DNA of 8,325 bases from Verrucomicrobia bacterium UBA3750. GTDB taxonomy: Bacteria > Verrucomicrobiota > Kiritimatiellia > RFP12 > UBA1067. A program made the translations under genes and the position numbers. This document shows, in pieces, positions 7,501-8,325 of this stretch; the first letter of the stretch is position 1; every line of letters begins with the position of its first letter. The notes under the pieces were generated by a model. It ran no database searches. It had not been told where the DNA came from and saw only the letters and a list, made by a program, of their open reading frames with translations. The stretch is from contig DFGM01000054.1 of assembly GCA_002371755.1 (NCBI GenBank), positions 18,157-26,481 on the forward strand, read 5' to 3'.

Positions 7501-7732
7501 GACGAACGAGCGTCAGGCAGAGCTGGGAGGCAAGAAGGGAATGACTCTTGAACTCGCGCTCCCCGATGACGCGCGTTTTGTCGATCTCATGGGCAACCGC
7601 CGTGCCGCGCCGACAGCAAACGCCGACGGCACGACGTTCGTTCCGCTTACCCCCGCGCCGCTTTTCATCGTCTCGCGCGACGCGGAAAGGCTTATGAAGG
7701 TATTTGAAAATGCTGGAGGCAAATTGAAATGA
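4598..7732 (+). CDS. Large secreted multidomain hydrolase: CBM4/9-like module plus clan GH-A-like TIM barrel
   Basis: A 1044-residue protein with a probable signal peptide (about 1-22, hydrophobic VGFIAFAAISNALIA). Residues about 30-306 form a beta-rich domain I do not recognise, interrupted at 274-292 by a T/L/N/S/P repeat. Residues 312-471, opening NLLANGSFEQGLTGW and ending AAAVIDGIRVERR, look like a CBM4/9-type galactose-binding-like module. A repeat-derived linker (474-495) leads to an Ig-like beta domain (about 497-600), then a likely (beta/alpha)8 barrel (about 605-930) and a C-terminal beta domain (about 945-1035). In the barrel, WALWNEEDG places N722-E723 as the 'NE' acid/base of clan GH-A enzymes, and PVMFSEGFNN places E850 as candidate nucleophile, 127 residues on, with HTYHAI between. 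A retaining glycosidase is therefore inferred; the family (GH39/GH5/GH30/GH79-like or unassigned) and substrate are not determined. Its stop overlaps the next start by ATGA. Confidence 0.75.
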   Translation: MTSKRATVGFIAFAAISNALIATQSGTLPPLPVSRAPFERTDEVLRRPIKLVAFPFFARNSGEGPDYAQRLVQWTEFVSGDKIAVVNGYDWRICHHGRTGFGKVMFYRSDADADSPSFTAPEPFGRELLAWMEIRFLDGASQYDVERDVFRNAILTIDAKEGRAEWSRPVKTDGTTNAVARYSIAKAGDGKLALEWNTGGVSIEFRLHLCGKSGKGKHGVENGTRIYVNRDRETDRVEIALPDGTARAEGTSAYVWRTDAASGRVIIDLCGSTTLNSSTLNSSTPNSPTPTSGIIDFWAEDALDVPADPTGNLLANGSFEQGLTGWNYWWNGEPWSVVAATGEPLESITDEAKVGDKALRMRGSKPRGTYETLQSAPISIEPGVPHVLSAWVRRAAGEKGKAEISLRADNASQLGIVRGEEGNPAKTTVTLEDDEWHFVERPFVSVGGDLKVILSGGGAAAVIDGIRVERRDLSHAEAQRRGGNDGRARSPSVPQCVECRLETSSHENILNYGTPINARLVLSGPGEADGAVRVTVRNFYNEAVFKKAFKFKLPKDKVLPLDFEPEKLGTGVFVLGAEFVVGGKKYRAPYQRFAIIKPLDGKHATADFYVQFPYYEKSSNGEKLARYAKAVGYTTTTWEYNALFADENAPTAKLRRKYGISARLHCLSSELARKYPDRFGHGKEGLKAFTNAVPEQIEFIENEAYIAGLGAAPDDIWWALWNEEDGQLPTLRNAKSSEARYAACESWFEYQYACWKGLKKAFDERGLKLMYAPTHGSCNYIHTERREMIDFFMEVAAKHGFHYDFIAVHTYHAIDKSVLGSCDRDEHAALLLSRMAHYGYPETTPVMFSEGFNNLPFVMQRWNTEVSADNYPNGGPASLDLGWREFLQAGAMARFYIMDLKYWPRVMTSHTWQHRLVADAQMSPFMWNMVPNTLGRLLPSPKFLGDVKRDGWRAYVFRQGDYGVAAVWTNERQAELGGKKGMTLELALPDDARFVDLMGNRRAAPTANADGTTFVPLTPAPLFIVSRDAERLMKVFENAGGKLK
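5417..5473 (+). repeat. In-frame 15-base minisatellite (TLNSS-type) within the hydrolase gene
   Basis: Two identical 15-base units (ACTCTCAACTCCTCC at 5417-5431 and 5432-5446) are followed by a diverged copy (5447-5461, ACTCCCAACTCCCCC) and a shortened copy (5462-5473). The unit is five codons, so copy number can change without a frameshift. It encodes TLNSS, TLNSS, TPNSP, TPTS at residues 274-292, between the beta strands VIIDLCGS and GIIDFWAED. Its C-rich, almost G-free composition contrasts sharply with the flanking coding sequence. Confidence 0.9.
6017..6045 (+). repeat. HAEAQRRGG-type repeat inserted in frame in the hydrolase gene
   Basis: The stretch contains three near-identical 8-base units (ACGCGGAG, GCGCAGAG, ACGCGGAG) after TCTC, and reads SHAEAQRRGG at residues 474-483. 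Dispersed repeats of the form CTCACGC-AGAGGCGCAGAG are, to my recollection, common in intergenic DNA and gene edges of many environmental bacteria, including PVC-group genomes and cyanobacteria. Here it sits exactly after the last strand of the carbohydrate-binding module (VERR) and before the Ig-like domain, as a neutral linker. Confidence 0.75.
6051..6082 (+). repeat. Possible second repeat element adjoining the HAEAQRRGG repeat
   Basis: Directly after the previous repeat, ATGGTAGGGCGCGATCGCCG and the following AGCGTGCCGC encode DGRARSPSVPQ, again unlike the flanking domains. It holds the perfect palindrome GCGATCGC (6061-6068) and an imperfect GGCGCG/CGTGCC stem. Sequences beginning GTAGGGCGCG followed by a GC-rich inverted repeat resemble dispersed intergenic repeats, so this may be a second insertion or the rest of a composite one. 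No second copy lies in the window, so the call is tentative. Confidence 0.35.
7715..7719 (+). promoter_or_regulatory. Ribosome binding site of the SGNH stub
   Basis: GGAGG inside the 3' end of the hydrolase gene, nine bases before the ATG at 7729. It supports 7729 as the used start, coupled by ATGA, rather than the in-frame ATG at 7753 that directly precedes the hydrophobic signal core. Confidence 0.6.
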
Positions 7733-7920
7733 CAAAAAACACGTGTGACAAAATGCGGGCATTGACTGCCGCGATATTGGCGGCTTTTTCTGCGCTAGCT
7801 ACGCCGTTCAACGACGGCGACCGGGTCGTCTTCTTTGGCGATTCCATCACGCACGGCGGGTTCTACGGCGAGTACGTGAACCTCTTCTACGCGACGCGCT
7901 ATCCGGAGCCGATCGTTTAA
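7729..7920 (+). pseudogene. N-terminal stub of a secreted SGNH/GDSL hydrolase
   Basis: A 63-codon frame overlaps the upstream stop by ATGA (7729-7732). It has a signal-like segment (MRALTAAILAAFSALA, residues 9-24), then FNDGDRVVFFGDSITHGGFY, which is SGNH block I with the catalytic Ser at residue 39, then EYVNLFYATRYPEPIV and two consecutive in-frame TAA codons (7918-7923). In intact family members this strand-helix is followed by the block II Gly region, the block III GxND and the C-terminal DxxH, for a total of about 200 or more residues. None of these appears downstream in any forward frame before the next gene, so the enzyme cannot be functional. Relatives often act as carbohydrate or acetyl esterases. 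It is probably a deletion remnant; a retained coupling peptide or assembly collapse are alternatives. Confidence 0.8.
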
Positions 7921-7943
7921 TAAGATATCCGCGCCAAGCAACC

Positions 7944-7950
7944 AAAAGGA
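7944..7950 (+). promoter_or_regulatory. Ribosome binding site of the RpiB-like gene
   Basis: AAAAGGA lies ten bases before the ATG at 7961, in the 40-base gap after the SGNH stub. It supports that start; no terminator or clear promoter is visible in the gap. Confidence 0.55.
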
Positions 7951-7960
7951 CATAATTGAC

Positions 7961-8325
7961 ATGAAAACGGTAAAGGACAAACAAATACTGATGGCGGCTG
8001 ACTTCGCGGGCTATCCGTTGAAGGAGGCTATCAAGGAGTATCTTGAAAAGAAAGGCTGGACGGTGACGGACATCGGAGTCAAGGCCGACTCCGACCCGAA
8101 CGACACGAAGCTGATGTTTCACCGCATTGGTCTTCGAGTCGGTGCGATGATAACTGAAAAGGAATTCGAGCGCGCGCTTATCTTCTGCGGCACGGGGATG
8201 GGAATCCATATTGCCGCGTCGAAGTGTCCCGGTGTCCACGCTGGTGTTGTCGAGTCCGTTCCCGCCGCGTTCCGCGCGATCACCGGAAACGGCGTAAACG
8301 TCCTCGCGATGGGCGCGTTCTACGT
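7961..8325 (+). CDS. RpiB/LacA/LacB-family sugar-phosphate isomerase (3' end outside window)
   Basis: The frame starts MKTVKDKQILMAADFAGYPLK and remains open to the window edge, giving 121 residues of a family usually about 145-215 long. It has the family's Rossmann-like layout: first strand and D14-x-A-G loop, helix LKEAIKEYLEKKGW, then TVTDIGV, the signature FCGTGMGIHIAASK with C76 as the expected catalytic base, PGVHAGVV, and GVNVLAMG. Members interconvert aldose and ketose phosphates (ribose 5-phosphate, allose 6-phosphate, galactose 6-phosphate, tetrulose phosphates) in the cytoplasm; no signal peptide is seen. Compared from memory with E. coli RpiB, the His of the D-H-x-G motif is Phe (F15) and the position of the ring-opening His falls at G109, so ribose 5-phosphate may not be the substrate. 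The start follows a disrupted SGNH gene, in the same direction, consistent with one operon. Confidence 0.85.
   Translation, partial: MKTVKDKQILMAADFAGYPLKEAIKEYLEKKGWTVTDIGVKADSDPNDTKLMFHRIGLRVGAMITEKEFERALIFCGTGMGIHIAASKCPGVHAGVVESVPAAFRAITGNGVNVLAMGAFY

Noticed and set aside
6107..7762. Long minus-strand open frame of 551 codons opposite the large hydrolase
   Set aside because: Arg/Val-rich, no motifs, antisense to the barrel domain with matching catalytic glutamates; judged a shadow.

Overview
The window is a GC-rich, densely packed, all-plus-strand stretch of a bacterial carbohydrate-use locus. The gene content is secreted multidomain glycosidases, a double LamG-type lectin-like protein, a LacI-family regulator and an RpiB-like sugar-phosphate isomerase. 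In-frame low-complexity and 'HAEAQRRGG'-type repeats sit inside one coding region. Together these suggest the PVC group (Kiritimatiellae/Lentisphaerae/Verrucomicrobiota), probably from an animal gut or other plant-polymer-rich habitat. No rRNA or marker gene is present, so this placement is an inference from style of gene content only. No SusC/SusD pair is seen, which argues mildly against Bacteroidota.

Layout. 1-561 is the C-terminal effector half of a LacI-family repressor, cut by the window edge. It overlaps by four bases (ATGA) a secreted protein with two LamG/concanavalin A-like domains (558-2177). After a 105-base gap comes a secreted family GH78 alpha-L-rhamnosidase (2283-4469), with all four expected acidic active-site residues. 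Its stop overlaps by ATGA a 39-codon stub (4466-4585) that looks like the first codons of a GH3-type beta-glycosidase. The stub's stop codon is embedded in the Shine-Dalgarno of a 1044-residue secreted protein (4598-7732) with an N-terminal beta domain, a CBM4/9-like carbohydrate-binding module, and a TIM-barrel domain with a clan GH-A-like pair of glutamates. That gene again overlaps by ATGA a second stub (7729-7920), the first 63 codons of an SGNH/GDSL hydrolase ending just after its catalytic-serine block. The window closes with the start of an RpiB/LacA/LacB-family isomerase (7961-8325, open at the 3' end) with unusual substitutions at conserved His positions.

How it fits together (inference). 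Secreted lectin-like and glycosidase proteins would bind and trim a rhamnose-containing glycan, the isomerase would act on a sugar phosphate in the cytoplasm, and the LacI-type protein would sense a product. The two stubs show that a GH3-like enzyme and a carbohydrate esterase-like enzyme were once, or are elsewhere, part of this gene set.

Most noteworthy: (i) two N-terminal stubs of secreted enzymes in one operon, each beginning by ATGA coupling and ending just before the next gene's ribosome binding site; (ii) two or three different repeat families inserted in frame, without stops, in one glycosidase; (iii) a TIM-barrel hydrolase that I cannot place in a named family; (iv) an RpiB homologue lacking two usual histidines. 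I found no RNA gene, CRISPR array, transposase or convincing terminator.
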